NCBI GenBank assembly: GCA_025529335.1
Contig: JAMYHX010000021.1
Coordinates: 1-64,000 of the forward strand
Length of the DNA stretch: 64,000 bases
Direction: 5' to 3'
DNA from: Rhizopus sp. PT2906
Lineage: Eukaryota; Mucoromycota; Mucoromycetes; Mucorales; Rhizopodaceae
Part shown: piece by piece, positions 20,428 through 31,787 of the stretch
Position numbering within the stretch: the stretch's first letter is position 1
How the letters are laid out: every line of letters starts with the position of its first letter
Position numbers and translations under genes: made by a program
The notes under the pieces: model-generated
The model's database searches: none
Seen by the model: only the letters and a program-made list of their open reading frames with translations
Told to the model about the DNA's origin: nothing

Positions 20428-21216
20428 ATGCGTTATAACATTCTTTCACTTGGTTTGATCGCAGCTACTCTTATCGCCTCTATTTCTGCTCGTGCTTTGC
20501 CTGTTGGAAGCTTACCAGATACAACTTCAAGTGTTGGCAATGCTGTTGCTGCCGATGGGGACGTCGTTACTACTGCCTTAGGCCGTCGCTCTTTATATAC
20601 AAATGATAAGAAGCGTGCTGCCGTCTCTTTCCAACGCCGTGAAGAAGAAGAAGAAGAGGATGAGGAAGAGGAAGAGGAGGAAGAGGAAGGCGAAGGTGGT
20701 GAAGGAAATGCAGCCGACCAATCCTCTTTGGCTCGTCGTCACTGGCAAAAGAATAAAGGAACATCAAACGATGATACTGAGGCCGCAAACGATGGAGACG
20801 CTGAAGAGCTCGAACCTGTCACTGAAGAATTAGATACTGCTACTGAAGATATTGACAATATTTACCCCGACGATACCGATGCCGCTGAAGATGAGGTAGT
20901 TTATGGCGGCGAAGATGACGACGAAGACGATGAAGACGAAGACGATGATGATTCGGATGATGACTCTGACTCTGATGACGATTCTGACTCTGAAGACGAA
21001 GATGAGGAAGACTCTAAGCTTGCTCGTCGTCAAAACACTGAGGAAGCCGCTGTTGATCAACCTACTGACACTTCTGCCGTTAATACGACTGAACAACCTG
21101 TCGATGCTACAAGCGGTGAAGGCGAAGGTGAGGAAGAGGAAGAGGAAGAGGAAGAAGAAGAAGAAGAAGAGGAGGAGGAGGAGGAAGAAGAAGAAGAAGA
21201 AGAAGAAGATGAGTAA
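20428..21216 (+). CDS. Secreted hyper-acidic repeat protein with dibasic processing sites
   Basis: A 262-residue frame without introns. Residues 1-21 form a clear signal peptide (MRYNILSLGLIAATLIASIS, cleavage after Ala likely). The mature part is dominated by Glu/Asp runs: residues about 72-90, an Asp/Ser-Asp block in the middle (DDDEDDEDEDDDDSDDDSD) and an unbroken run of 26 Glu at residues 235-260 followed by Asp-Glu. Dibasic sites GRRS, KKRA, QRRE, LARRHW and LARRQN divide it, fitting cleavage by a Kex2-like protease in the Golgi. I do not know the family. Candidate roles are secreted peptides, a cell wall polyanion, or cation binding. The last Glu run is encoded by mixed GAA/GAG codons and may vary in length between strains. 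Confidence 0.75.
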   Translation: MRYNILSLGLIAATLIASISARALPVGSLPDTTSSVGNAVAADGDVVTTALGRRSLYTNDKKRAAVSFQRREEEEEEDEEEEEEEEEGEGGEGNAADQSSLARRHWQKNKGTSNDDTEAANDGDAEELEPVTEELDTATEDIDNIYPDDTDAAEDEVVYGGEDDDEDDEDEDDDDSDDDSDSDDDSDSEDEDEEDSKLARRQNTEEAAVDQPTDTSAVNTTEQPVDATSGEGEGEEEEEEEEEEEEEEEEEEEEEEEEEEDE

Positions 21217-21362
21217 ACCACGCCATCAGATCCATCATTTTATTACTTGTACGTTGCCCTTTTGTCACTTCAATAATAAACTTTTGCAAAGAAAGCTTTA
21301 GTTGTTTTTATAATTAACGAAAAAATGCAATGAAAGCCTTTTTTTTTTAATTCAAGGTATGA

Positions 21363-23465
21363 TTATTTGTTACAAAGTGCATTCATAAATATCTGGTTTT
21401 CAACTTCTACGAGATCTGCAGCTACATGATTCGAAGAGCAGTCTACACTTTCTAATTTTTCTTCCCATGTTCTTGTCTCTCCCAGTATCTTTGTGTCCCA
21501 GATGATGGCATGAAGTTCCTCTTGAAATTTCTTACGCACTTCTATATCAAACACATCTAGCTTTGGTCCGCTTACTTGACGTTGACGACGATCACGATCG
21601 ATACGGCAACAATAATACTGAGGGGTGCGATAGATGATCATAGTCTTGTTTAAGTCATAGTGATCCTTGATCTGTTGAATCAGCACATCAACATCCTTAA
21701 GATAAGATTCAAGATTAGAAAATGCACTGTCCCAATTACCAAGAGAGAACACCGCGACGTCTGATATTTCTCTGTTGTCACGCACTGCTGTTTCCCAGGA
21801 AGGTTCGTTGAAATAAGTCAGTCCGTCCCACTTGTAAGAATTAATTTTGAACTTGTCCCCAGGATTTGCTCTTCTAATCTCTGGTTTATCCCATTCCGTC
21901 TTTCCTACCGCTCGTACTTGAGCAGGCGAGTTGTTTATCTCAAGGTAGAAACGCCTAGCCCCTCCACTGAACCAATCCAAATTCCAGTAGGGTTCAAAGA
22001 AATCTTCGCAGTAACAGCTACGGGTTTGTTCGGGTACGATGAACCTATATTCTTGGGGTGAGCTGTATCCCTTGGGTTCTTCTTGGCGCTTGTGTAAGAT
22101 CGTTGGTAACTTTTCTTCAGGGACAATGGGATCAGTGATGTGTTTGTGCCAATCCTTACACCACTGACCGTGACTGACGAATTTCTTGATCGCCCGACGC
22201 ATATTGGAATCGCCATAAAGGTCTAGGCCATGTGGATACTTTTGCGATACACACCGATTGAATTGTTCATAAGACAGATGGCGGTATCGACAGCTGTAAG
22301 GCGCCCAGTATTTACCGTGTCGAGTGAGGGCTAAGACTTGGCTTGTAGAGTATTCTGTATGATTTGGCCAAGGCAACCAACGTCCAGGATGGTCAGAACC
22401 ATTACAAAGGGGAAGCTTGAGATGTTCCTTTAGTAGCTTTTCAGCCAGTGTTTCCTTCTTCTTTAGTTGAACTTTGCCTGTAGTGATTTTGCTAAATGGA
22501 AGTACGGGCATTTGGAGTGGTTCATACGTTGTCACTGGCCCATAGTCAAAGTTGTAGCGTCCTTCCACAAACTCCAACAAGCTCGAGAGTTCATATTCTG
22601 CGTCGTCTGCTGGTATAATAAAGTCTGCCTCGTACATGTGCAATCTTTTTCTTTCACGCAGTAATTCATTCCGTAACTTGGACCACTCTGGTAACTCACT
22701 GTTGACCTGTCTAAGCTCTCTTGATTTCATTCGTAACTGCTTATGTCCTAACCAGGGATTCATAGTCAATGATGTGATTTCGTCTGTCTGAGTGTTTCTG
22801 AGAGTGGTCATCATTGTATCCCACCAAGGATAGCTAATTTGTTCATGATTTGTTGGATAAGGTCGGTAGAACAGATTATAAGGATCGTGGGTGCCTTGAT
22901 CCCTAAATGGCACAAGGGCTCGAATGCAGACATGATATCCTTTCTTTAGTTTTGGCTGTTTTTCGAAAGGCAGGAAAACAAAAGGCTGGGATAGATTCAA
23001 TTCGACATCGTCTTCAAAGAAAACATTTGTATCAGCAATATCGAGATGATCTTTTACAATACGACGTAGTATTGGATAAGGTGGTAATTGATTTTTACAA
23101 GCATAGGTATCTGGTTGAATTCTACTTGGTGTCTTTACCCATGGGCTTTGTTTTTTCTTTTGAATTTTGTTGATAGTATATTCTTGAATAACTTCTTTTG
23201 ACCCAGCAAAAAGTTGAATTATTTGATCTTCAATAGGGTATCTGTCCAAATCGACATAAACCAAGTCATCCTGACCTGGAACTGTAAAGTTGATATATCT
23301 GATTGGAGGATAAGTTTTATCATAAGGAAGGGTCTCTTCTTGAGTTGTCTTGAAAAAGAAAAACAATAAAAACAAGAGACTCGTAAATAAGAGAGCAACT
23401 ATTTGGCATTGTCTTTTTGATATTCGTCTTGAAAGAGGCTGTTCAAGAAGTGTATAAGCTGTCAT
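21363..23465 (-). CDS. Type II membrane GDS/SGNH-fold enzyme (NXPE/PC-esterase/TBL-like), putative glycan O-acyltransferase or esterase
   Basis: Single exon of 700 residues. A short cytosolic tail with RRISKR is followed by one transmembrane helix at about residues 22-38, which predicts a Golgi type II protein. Two conserved elements of the PC-esterase/NXPE/TBL superfamily are visible: the catalytic block LDLYGDSNMRRAIKKF (GDS, Ser nucleophile) preceded by KYWAPYSCRYRHLSYEQF..C, and a C-terminal DCSSNHVAADLVEVENQIF that could give the Asp and His. Internal FSLGNWD fits the third block. Relatives modify polysaccharides by O-acetylation in plants and fungi. The substrate is unknown; a role in cell wall or capsule glycans is inferred. 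Confidence 0.72.
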   Translation of the reverse strand: MTAYTLLEQPLSRRISKRQCQIVALLFTSLLFLLFFFFKTTQEETLPYDKTYPPIRYINFTVPGQDDLVYVDLDRYPIEDQIIQLFAGSKEVIQEYTINKIQKKKQSPWVKTPSRIQPDTYACKNQLPPYPILRRIVKDHLDIADTNVFFEDDVELNLSQPFVFLPFEKQPKLKKGYHVCIRALVPFRDQGTHDPYNLFYRPYPTNHEQISYPWWDTMMTTLRNTQTDEITSLTMNPWLGHKQLRMKSRELRQVNSELPEWSKLRNELLRERKRLHMYEADFIIPADDAEYELSSLLEFVEGRYNFDYGPVTTYEPLQMPVLPFSKITTGKVQLKKKETLAEKLLKEHLKLPLCNGSDHPGRWLPWPNHTEYSTSQVLALTRHGKYWAPYSCRYRHLSYEQFNRCVSQKYPHGLDLYGDSNMRRAIKKFVSHGQWCKDWHKHITDPIVPEEKLPTILHKRQEEPKGYSSPQEYRFIVPEQTRSCYCEDFFEPYWNLDWFSGGARRFYLEINNSPAQVRAVGKTEWDKPEIRRANPGDKFKINSYKWDGLTYFNEPSWETAVRDNREISDVAVFSLGNWDSAFSNLESYLKDVDVLIQQIKDHYDLNKTMIIYRTPQYYCCRIDRDRRQRQVSGPKLDVFDIEVRKKFQEELHAIIWDTKILGETRTWEEKLESVDCSSNHVAADLVEVENQIFMNALCNK

Positions 23466-24819
23466 GGACGAATATACACAAAGAAAAGAAAGAAAAAAGG
23501 GGCTAGTAAGTGATCAACCTAAAATAAAGCTTAGAAATTTGACTGAGATTAAAAATGGATAACTTATTTCTTTAGCTTCTTCTTGAATAACTTGAGCTTA
23601 AAATCAGAACAGAGCTGAGAGTAGTTTCATGTTTCATATACTCATATTCTGAACGACAAAGCTTCTACATTTACGACATTTAATTTGTGAGCAAGCGAAA
23701 TCAACCAATGGTTAACGTGACATTAGAATTTAACAAGTGTGAATTTTACTCTTGGCATCAATGTCATTCATTCTTGGAAATACTTTATAACCTCAAGAAC
23801 GAGGATATGATTAAGATAAGCATTGAGATTGCCATTACGATTGCAAAGAAAGCTTCAAAGTTACAATGTGTTGGGTGATATCGGATATTGTATTTTTGTA
23901 ACACTTGATTCTATATTAAGAGTGCCCTGAAGGGATCTCTTTCTTTTTCTGCTCGATACATTATGAATAACATTGCTTATTTTATGATCTCCTACTAACA
24001 CTACTACTGGAGTTAATTATATAATGTGGCAATTAACTTTAATTATAATAAACATAGATACCACATACGTATATGGATAGATCACCATCTTTTGGACACA
24101 GGCACTTAATTCTTTGTGGAAGAGCTGCCTACACTGAATTATGCGTGTAGACTAGTTCTTTATATCAATTGCTTGATCGTGTTATTTATGTATCAATAAT
24201 TAACTCCCAAAAATATGGTAGAGGAGAAAAAGGCAACAAGATAGATTATGTTTATTCTTTGCACTGCGAGTCAATTTATACTTCCAGCAAAAGATATACA
24301 AAAACAAAATTAAACAAGTACAAAAGAAAATAAGCTGAAAACTACTTGTTTAATTTCAAATAGACTTACACTAACTTATTTAGAATGGGAAGACATACTG
24401 TTGTAAGTTGGAGTTAGCAACATGATTAGATTGCATTTTCGAAATGGGAGAGATCTGGACAGTGTTGATTACATGAGTACTTCTTCCTTCAAGATTACTC
24501 TTCCGCTGTCTTTTATATGCGCCTGACGCCACCCCAAGAACTATCCCTATCGGATGCTCCATTTATCTCTTCCTTCCAGATCTTTACAAGCTATGTGGGC
24601 TTGTCTATGGCAGTTCTCATTCCATGACACTCCCTTTGACCACCAACTACGTCTTTGCATCTACTGAACGTCTTATATACCGCTTTGATTCGATTGTTGC
24701 TCCTCAGTGACAGTCTTTAGGATGTGAAACCTCTAAATATATACATATATTTAAAAAGAAAGAAAGGAAGAAGAAAATAATAATATTGAATGATTTCTAG
24801 TCATCCATTTATTTTAACT
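23466..24819. other. Large intergenic region, no intact gene
   Basis: At 23687-23878 a frame reads NVTLEFNKCEFYSWHQCHSF then EIAITIAKKASKLQCVG; it looks protein-like but has no ATG and no family I know. At 24590-24700 a frame reads QAMWACLWQFSFHDTPFDHQ then stops, which could be LINE debris. At 24380-24562 a 60-residue minus-strand frame has no recognisable features. Confidence 0.4.
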
Positions 24820-24837
24820 CTCTTCATCCATCATTAT

Positions 24838-25065
24838 TCCCTTTATAGTTCAATTCTTAATCTCCGTTTCAATAAACTGGACACTCAATATGAGTGCTGT
24901 CCCCTAAAAAAAAAAATTAACGTATTGATCTGCAACAATTGTAATATATTCTGGACTAGAGATGTCCTTGCTTCGAAAAATGTGATGTTCATTGTAACAC
25001 AGATCTGGGCTGGTATGGAACGACCGATCATTTTTACACGACTAAATAGTCAATACGCCACATAG
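24838..25065 (+). pseudogene. Fanzor C-terminal remnant (zinc ribbon/RuvC-III end)
   Basis: The frame ending at TAG 25063-25065 reads LDTQYECCPLKKKINVLICN then NCNIFWTRDVLASKNVMFIV and TQIWAGMERPIIFTR. CNNCNIFWTRDVLASKNVM fits the TnpB/Fanzor ending C-x2-C-x3-4-W-x-RD-x2-A-x2-N-x2 with the zinc ribbon and the final catalytic Asp of RuvC-III. No matching nuclease core is found upstream, where the frame soon becomes a hydrophobic AT-rich stretch, so the 5' part has been lost. Its sequence differs clearly from the remnant at 845-2384, pointing to a separate insertion. Confidence 0.68.
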
Positions 25066-25582
25066 AACGTGGTTGTCTCTCGCTTCGGTGAGGACTTAAT
25101 GAATTCTACAGGTAAAAAAAAAAAACTTTTGGTCATTTAGCATGCCTGAAAACTAGTGTTCTTTTGTATCTGAGTTTCCTTTTTATTTCGTCCAAAAGAG
25201 GTAAGCAAAAGTTTGGAAATTGATTTGATTCGTTCCAAAAAAATTAACATTCAGCAAGATCCACTTTCCCATTGAAATCATGCTGAATGGAACACTCTCA
25301 ATAACTTTCTGACTACTTTACTCTTGTCCTTGAATCCAAAAGAGCTTTTAATGTCTCGTCTTCTTCATACAATGCTTACTTATTGCTTTAACGCTTAATA
25401 AAACATTTGATCTTATTTAAATATCGAGAAATGGTATAAAGATGGCAAATTCAGAAGGTCAACGTTGTTCTGCGTCAACTTTTACCCATTTCCTTTACCT
25501 GATCCAAGTGTAACAAAATCGTTAATTGTTGTACCTTGTTAAATTCTTCTTCTTCTTCTTCTTCTTCTCCACTTGAATAACG
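25066..25582. other. Intergenic DNA and 5' leader of the MFS gene with a TTC microsatellite
   Basis: No gene. A (TTC)n run of about seven copies lies at 25547-25567, directly ahead of the MFS start codon in the probable 5' untranslated region. Confidence 0.55.
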
Positions 25583-27129
25583 ATGTCACCAAATGAAGAT
25601 ACAATCAAGTCACAGCATAGTGATGAAAGGACAGTTCAATCATCCATAGAGCACGAAGAACACTATCCACCTGTATTAGAATATGCACCCTTTCCCGCCT
25701 TGGGATCCCTCGAAGAAATTACGCAAACATTATCCAGAACAAAGACAGGCCATAGCACTAAAGCAACTGATAGTAAAGAAGAGCCACCAGAAGCCGAATT
25801 TAAACAAGAGGCATATCATACTGAAGGCCTACGGAATCCTGGATGGCTCTCGGTCATTTCCTGTTTTCTTGTAAATTTTTTTGTATTCGGAACCGTCTTT
25901 TCCTGGGGAAATTATCAAAAGATGTAAAAGAGATGATTAGCACTCCTTAAAGTCGACTAATGCATATATCTAGATATGTAAATGAAATCTATGCTGGTAA
26001 GACAGATCTATTTCGAATTGCCTTTGTTGGCACATCTGCAAATTCGATGTTATTAGGCTTGGGAGTTTTTATGACGCCTGTTATTCAAAAGCTCGGATTT
26101 CGAGGAACGATGGTGATCGGCACAATTCTTACGCCGCTTGGATTGATCCTGGCAAGTTTTGCTACTGAGCTTTGGCATGTCTATCTGTCTCAGGGCATCT
26201 TGTATGGGTTTGGTTCTGCCTTTGTCTTTTCACCTTCAGTTACCTTGCCTTCACAATGGTTTACTAAACGAAGAGCATTAGCAACGGGACTTGCAGTCAG
26301 TGGATCAGGTATAGGTGGTGTCTGTCTGTCGCCCATGACACAAAACTTGATTGCAAATATCGGATATCGCAATTCATTACGAGTACAGGGCGCCTTTGGT
26401 TTCGGTCTACTCTGCATTTCAACTGCCCTAGCCAATTCACGTTACAGACCGCCTCCTATAAAGGGAGGGAAAAACAAATGGTATCATGTGTTTGACTTGA
26501 GTCTCATGAATACAAGGTACATTCTACTTCTTGCCTTCAGTTTCTTTGTACCTTTTGGTTATGTCACGCCCTTCTTCTTGGCTCCTCAATTTACTCAGCA
26601 TCTTGGTTTAGACGCATCTGCGGGTGCGGCCATGATCTCCGTTATGTCGGCGACAAATGCTATTTGCCGTATTGCGTTAGGCTATCTTGCAGATCGCGTT
26701 GGAAGGTTTAATACCATGCTTACATTTACTTTTTTGGCAGGTAAAATAACAAACAAGAATTGAGTACAAAAAGCTAAATATTACAAAGCACTATTTACCA
26801 TGATCCTCTGGCAATTCTCCACTACATATGCCTCTTTTATTGCTTTTTGTGTTCTTTACGGTTTGACAGCAGGCGGTTTTGTTTCCTTATTACCTGTGAC
26901 CACAGCAGATATTGTTGGAGTGGAAAACATCCAGCGTGGGCTTGGTATGGCTTATATGACAACCGTATTTGGTAACCTAGTAGGAACACCAGTGATAGGA
27001 AAGCTATTGAATGCTTACAACTGGACAGCTGCTATTCAATTTGGAGGTTCTGTGACGATGGTATCTGCCATCATTATGTTTGTTTTACGTATGATCATGG
27101 CTAATGGAAAGCTTTTTGTGAAAATTTAA
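25583..27129 (+). CDS. Major facilitator superfamily transporter, monocarboxylate (MCT/Mch) type
   Basis: Plasma or organelle membrane carrier; the substrate is not identifiable. The ATG at 25583 follows the TTC-rich leader. Two introns: the first starts after NYQKI (25924 region), the second after LAG (about 26741). A cytosolic acidic N-terminus of about 85 residues precedes GWLSVISCFLVNFFVFGTVF (TM1). Further helices include LFRIAFVGTSANSMLLGLGV, ALATGLAVSGSGIGGVCLSP (typical of MCT TM5), a central basic loop, GYLADRVGRFNT (MFS motif-A-like DRxGRx) and TTADIVGVENIQRGLGMAY. About 480 residues and twelve predicted helices. Confidence 0.87.
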
Positions 27130-27440
27130 GCCTGTAAAAGTAAATAAAAAAGGATACCCCCGAATCAAGGCTTCTTTATTGTTGTCATCCTTTATGTTCT
27201 AGACTTTATTTTTCTTTAAAGACATATTGCATACGCCTTGAAACGGATCAATTGATTGCTCAGCTTGTAATCATTTGTTCTAGTTGACAGTAGATAAAAC
27301 GTAGAGTTGCTGATGAATTGAAGAACGCTGAGGCTGAAAATGTGCATGTGTATATTTCAATTTCCAACCCTTTGCGTATAGGCTTTCTTTCTTTCTTTCT
27401 TTATTTATTTTCTATATTTATACAATCACATAATAATAAC

Positions 27441-30188
27441 ATGGATGGAAATGACGCCTTTTCGAAGATATTAGAGACAAAGCGTAGACCACAATCACGT
27501 CAAAGTATAAACAGACTTTCGCGTGTATTTGAACCAAGTCATCTTGATAAGCCAACTCCACCATCGAAGCCTCCTTTGCTAAGGGAGCAAATAATAGACG
27601 AAGCTCCACTTACCTTTAAAGACATTCGTGCGAAATTTCAAAACGAGTCAAGTATACCCATTCAACCCAAGGTTATTACAAAATAAACTATCCAAGAGAG
27701 CGTGTATTAACTTGCCTCACTAGACCCACTATCGACCACCAATACCTTTGAAACCCTCCAAGACAGGACCAACATTACCCGAGAAAGTGATTATACCTGC
27801 TAGAACCGGTCCACCTACTTTACCCACCAAACCCAAATTAAGAAATGAAATGGCTGAACAACCTCGATCACGACCAGACACTTCTTTACATATGCCCAAC
27901 GTTATTCCTCGCACAGAAACTGGAAACAGTAGCGTCGTGAGCACATCCTCTACTTCCAGTTCACAATACTCAAACAAGAAAGGCTGGCATTCGAGTATGA
28001 TTAGCAGTTGGTTTAGTAGCAGTAGTAGTAATAATAATAACACCTCTCAACAGCAACAAGAGGCACTCAAGAATTCTATACGAAGACAGCCTACAACCGA
28101 AACAGTAGACTCGTTTGGTACAGTATCACCTCAAGTCACAGGTTCAAAGCGTAGAAAGGTCATGACAGAGTTGCTTGAGACAGAGAGAGCCTATCAAAAG
28201 GATATGTCACTACTAAAGGAGATATACTATGATCAAGCTGTAGTGTGTCTTTCAAGATCAGATGTACGGCATTTATTTAGCAACCTGTTGGATATTGTCG
28301 AGTTTGAAAAGTCATTTGTGGTCTTACTCGAACACTCATATGAACAGGATACGATAGGAACAGCTTTTAGAGAATCAGTAAGACTCAACAATTTGCTCCA
28401 TTGTTTCACTTACTTTTGTACCTTTAGATGCGTACCATAGACAGTATTTATAGTGACTACTGCAAGAGACACGAAGATGCTGTGTTAAGATTACAGGAAC
28501 TGGAGACACAGGCAGAAGCTCAGGCATTTTTAAATGTAAGCTGTTGAAAAACTAAAAAGTAGTATGTCCAGAATAACTAAAAACAACAACTCTTTTTTTT
28601 TTTTTTAATAATGTGAATAGAAATGTCAAGAGCAGCTTCAGGGGAAAACAACTAGCTGGGATCTAGGCAGTTTATTGATCAAACCTGTGCAGAGAGTCCT
28701 CAAATATCCACTGTTATTAAGAGAGATCTTGACACTTACCTCACCAACACATTTGGATCATGATGATCTTGCTTCTGCGCTCAAGGAAATAGAAGAAGTG
28801 GCAGAGAATATTAATGAGATCAAGAGAAGAAAGGATATTGTGGAGAAAATAGTTGGTGATAAAAAGAAGACGGATATTAATGTGAGAGAAACAAATGCTT
28901 GAAAGGAGGAGACTAGAAAAACTAATTTTTTTATTAGGTGGTGTAAGATGACCGTGTGTATGACGATTTATATACAAAAGACTCATTTGTTTTCATAGGC
29001 ATGGCATCAACAAAAAATTCACGAGACGTGCTCAGCGTTTGAAGCAAGCAACAGGCTTTGCTGTGGAACCAACCCACGATATACTGTTTGAAGCACTACA
29101 TACAAAATTTGAAGAGCAGCAAGAGAACATTCGGCAGCTGGCTAGAGACGTACAGGGCTGGGTGCGACATATAAAGATCATGTTTGATAATCTACATCAA
29201 CTTGCATGTAACTTTGATACATTTTACAGCTCCTGGGGTGGTGTTCGAGTGAAGAGCATGTCAAACATACAAGAGTTTAGTAAAATGGCATCTCACTTAT
29301 CAGTATCGCTATCTAGAGAATTAGTAAGAAGAAGAGCTATAATAATAGTATGGTTTACTTACTTTGATTAGGATAATGACGTCCGTGGGTTTGTCTATAG
29401 CCGCATTGACGAATTCTTAAAGGTGTTTGAAAATCCAGCTCAAGTGATTCATAAACGGTCATTGAAGATGATAGATTATGATCGGGTGCGAGATATGAAG
29501 TCAAAGGGGGATATTCCAGACAAAGCACTTCAAGAGTCCGCTGATGCCTACGTTTCTATCAATGCACAACTTGTGGAGGAACTTCCCAAGTTCTTTGAAT
29601 TGACTGCCAAGTATTTTGATATTCTTGTCGGTGGATTAGCCCATGTTCAAACCAAGTTTTATAAACTCATGCAACGAGAATGGACAAAGCTCGTCGAGCA
29701 GCATTTGGGAGAAAAGGCAGCGTCAGGCTATACAGAGATTATCACAAAATACATGCAGCAGTATGAAAGACTACAAGTCATTGCTGATCAAATTGATATA
29801 CTGCATCCTGATCGTTATGTAACAAGAGCAGAAAGTAGTTCTTCTTTTGACCAACGATCTTTACGTTCTTTACACTCATTAAATTCTATGGGTAAACCAC
29901 ATCTTTTGCTCAGGAACAACACGTTATAACTATTTATCTGTAGCATCTAGCAAAGTCTACACATCCCAACCAAGTTTTATATCACAGGAAAACCCTCCAC
30001 ATGACTTTGAGTGTGTGGTGCTTTATGACTATCAACCATATGAAAAAGACAAGTTGAATGTGAAAAGGGGTGATATCCTGGTTGTGCATCAAGACGATGA
30101 TCACTTGGACCCAGACTGGTGGTATGGAACAGTTAAAGATAGTAACTCATCTGGTTGGGTTCCTATTAATTATTGCCAGAGACTGTAA
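27441..30188 (+). CDS. Rho GTPase exchange factor with DH, BAR and SH3 domains (Tuba/Gef1-like)
   Basis: Predicted GDP/GTP exchange factor for a Rho-family GTPase, probably Cdc42, acting at curved membranes. Start MDGNDAFSKI at 27441. The N-terminal 230 residues are Pro/Ser-rich (PPIPLKPSKTGPTLPEK; Asn and Gln runs). The DH domain begins at RRKVMTELLETERAYQKDMS and includes LLIKPVQRVLKYPLLLREIL, the most conserved DH helix. No PH domain is seen. Instead a BAR-type helical domain follows (INKKFTRRAQRLKQATG to QYERLQVIADQIDILHPDR). The last exon encodes an SH3 domain (VVLYDYQPYEKDKLNVKRGD, DPDWWYGTV, GWVPINYCQRL). About seven introns. The DH-BAR-SH3 order matches animal DNMBP/Tuba and is related to S. 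pombe Gef1. Confidence 0.86.
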
Positions 30189-30926
30189 TACATTGTATAT
30201 ATAATATACATACATATATATATATATATAGTTGATATGTAAAAAAAATATATATATATATATGTATATATATAAAACAAGCCCTTTTGTACATAACAAT
30301 AACCTAAAATATTAACTACGTAATAAAGCAATCATATCCAACCTTACAGAACTGTGATAAATAGTCCCATATCAATTCAAAAATTTATAAATCTTCATAC
30401 CCTTTAACTTTAACTAACCATTCTAACTTGAATACCACGCTCGTTTAATATATAGATCATTTATTTCATAATCATGTTGATCAAAAACAATGTTTAGGAG
30501 GGGGGAAAGGAGAGGTTAGATTAGCGCAAAAGAGGAGCAAAAGTTTATCAATTAGATTGATAGACAAAACATACATGTCAGCCAGAATAGATTTTCTGTC
30601 AAAAAAAGGGGGAGTAGAATACACAGAGTTATGCCTAAAGTAGAATAGATCACTTCCGTGAGTTTATAGGAGTAAACAACGTTCAAGGCATCAGGAGGAA
30701 CAAGCTTTATAATATGTAAGGAGAAGTTGCTTTAAAGCATCAAGTTTTCAAAGGAAAAAGTATTCACTCTTTACTGCCTCCCTGAACATGATCACCTTTT
30801 TTATCATCATTTCTTCTTGTTTCCTTATTATTATCTCCTTAAAGAAAATGAGTATAAATATGAATTCATGATCCTAGAAAGCAAAAAAAAACTCTTGTCT
30901 TTCTCATTTACAACATTTTTTTTAAT
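30189..30926. other. Intergenic region with AT microsatellites and promoter of the GPI-protein gene
   Basis: No gene. TA/ATATAC simple repeats run from about 30197 to 30275, including two (TA)n blocks that can pair with each other. The right end, with an A run and TTTTTTTAAT before the ATG at 30927, is the likely promoter and leader. Confidence 0.55.
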
Positions 30927-31620
30927 ATGAAGCTCGCTGCATTACTCGCCTCTGCCGCATACCTTGCCTCTTTTGTCTCTGCACAAACCGCCATTGTGTC
31001 TATTACATCTCCTTTGGCAAATGCTCGTGTCAAGGCCGGAACGGAAGTGATTATCTCCTGGGTCAATCCAAAGGTGCCTACTATCTCTCAGATCGTTTTG
31101 GCTAAAGGCCCTGCTACTGCCCTTCAACCACTTATGACTATTGCTACTAATGTAAACGCTAATGATATGAAATACGTTTGGAAAGTCCCCAAGGAGCTTC
31201 CTGAAGGCAATGATTGTAAGTAATAAGTAGTCTGCTTTAGGCTTCCATGCATAACAAATATATTCTTTAGATGCTTTTGAACTTGGTACTTCTCCAGACA
31301 TTGCTTTCACGGGTGCTTTCACCATCGAAGGTGGAACTGGTGGTCCTCTTCCTGCTCAAAGTTCCTCTGATTCTTCTCCCTCTGCAAACTCTGCCCCAGC
31401 TTCTTCTTCTTCTTCTTCTTCTTCTCCTGCTAATAGTAACACCAACAAATCTGGTGCAGTAGCTACTCCTGCCTCTGTTTCATCTTCTTCTACTTCCAGC
31501 CAAACTTCACAAGGTGCTGGTGCCTCTCACGCCTCTTCTGCTTCTCAAAATAGCAACCCAGTTCAGGTTATGGTTGCCGTTGGTTTGGCTGCTATTGTTG
31601 CTGCCCAGCACTTGTTATAA
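30927..31620 (+). CDS. Secreted Ser/Thr-rich GPI-anchored wall protein with Kre9/Knh1-like domain
   Basis: Extracellular protein of the Ser-Thr-rich GPI-anchored membrane family. Residues 1-19 form a signal peptide (MKLAALLASAAYLASFVSA). The Kre9/Knh1-type beta domain follows (VSITSPLANARVKAGTEVII then SWVNPKV and FELGTSPDIAFTGAFTIEGG). One intron at about 31217-31270 joins GND to YAFELG. A Ser-rich stalk with a run of nine Ser follows. The C-terminus is hydrophobic (MVAVGLAAIVAAQHLL), fitting a GPI attachment signal with the omega site in the SASQNSN area. Likely role: cell wall beta-glucan assembly or adhesion, by family. Confidence 0.85.
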
Positions 31621-31787
31621 TTCAAAGTATTACTATATTGTTATATGTAATTCGTCTTTTTTGCTCTCTAATAAATCTAACTCATAAATTGTAAAAAGAC
31701 ATACAAAAAGTCGCGCTTGCATTTAAAAGTGAGACGTTTTCATATTTTTTTTCTTCTTCAAATCACTACGCAATCCTTTATATAGAA

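Noticed and set aside
20570..21301. Long frames antisense to, or in other frames of, the acidic protein gene
   Set aside because: They are shadows of GAA/GAG-rich coding DNA and show only Leu/Pro, Lys/Arg or Val/Ile runs.
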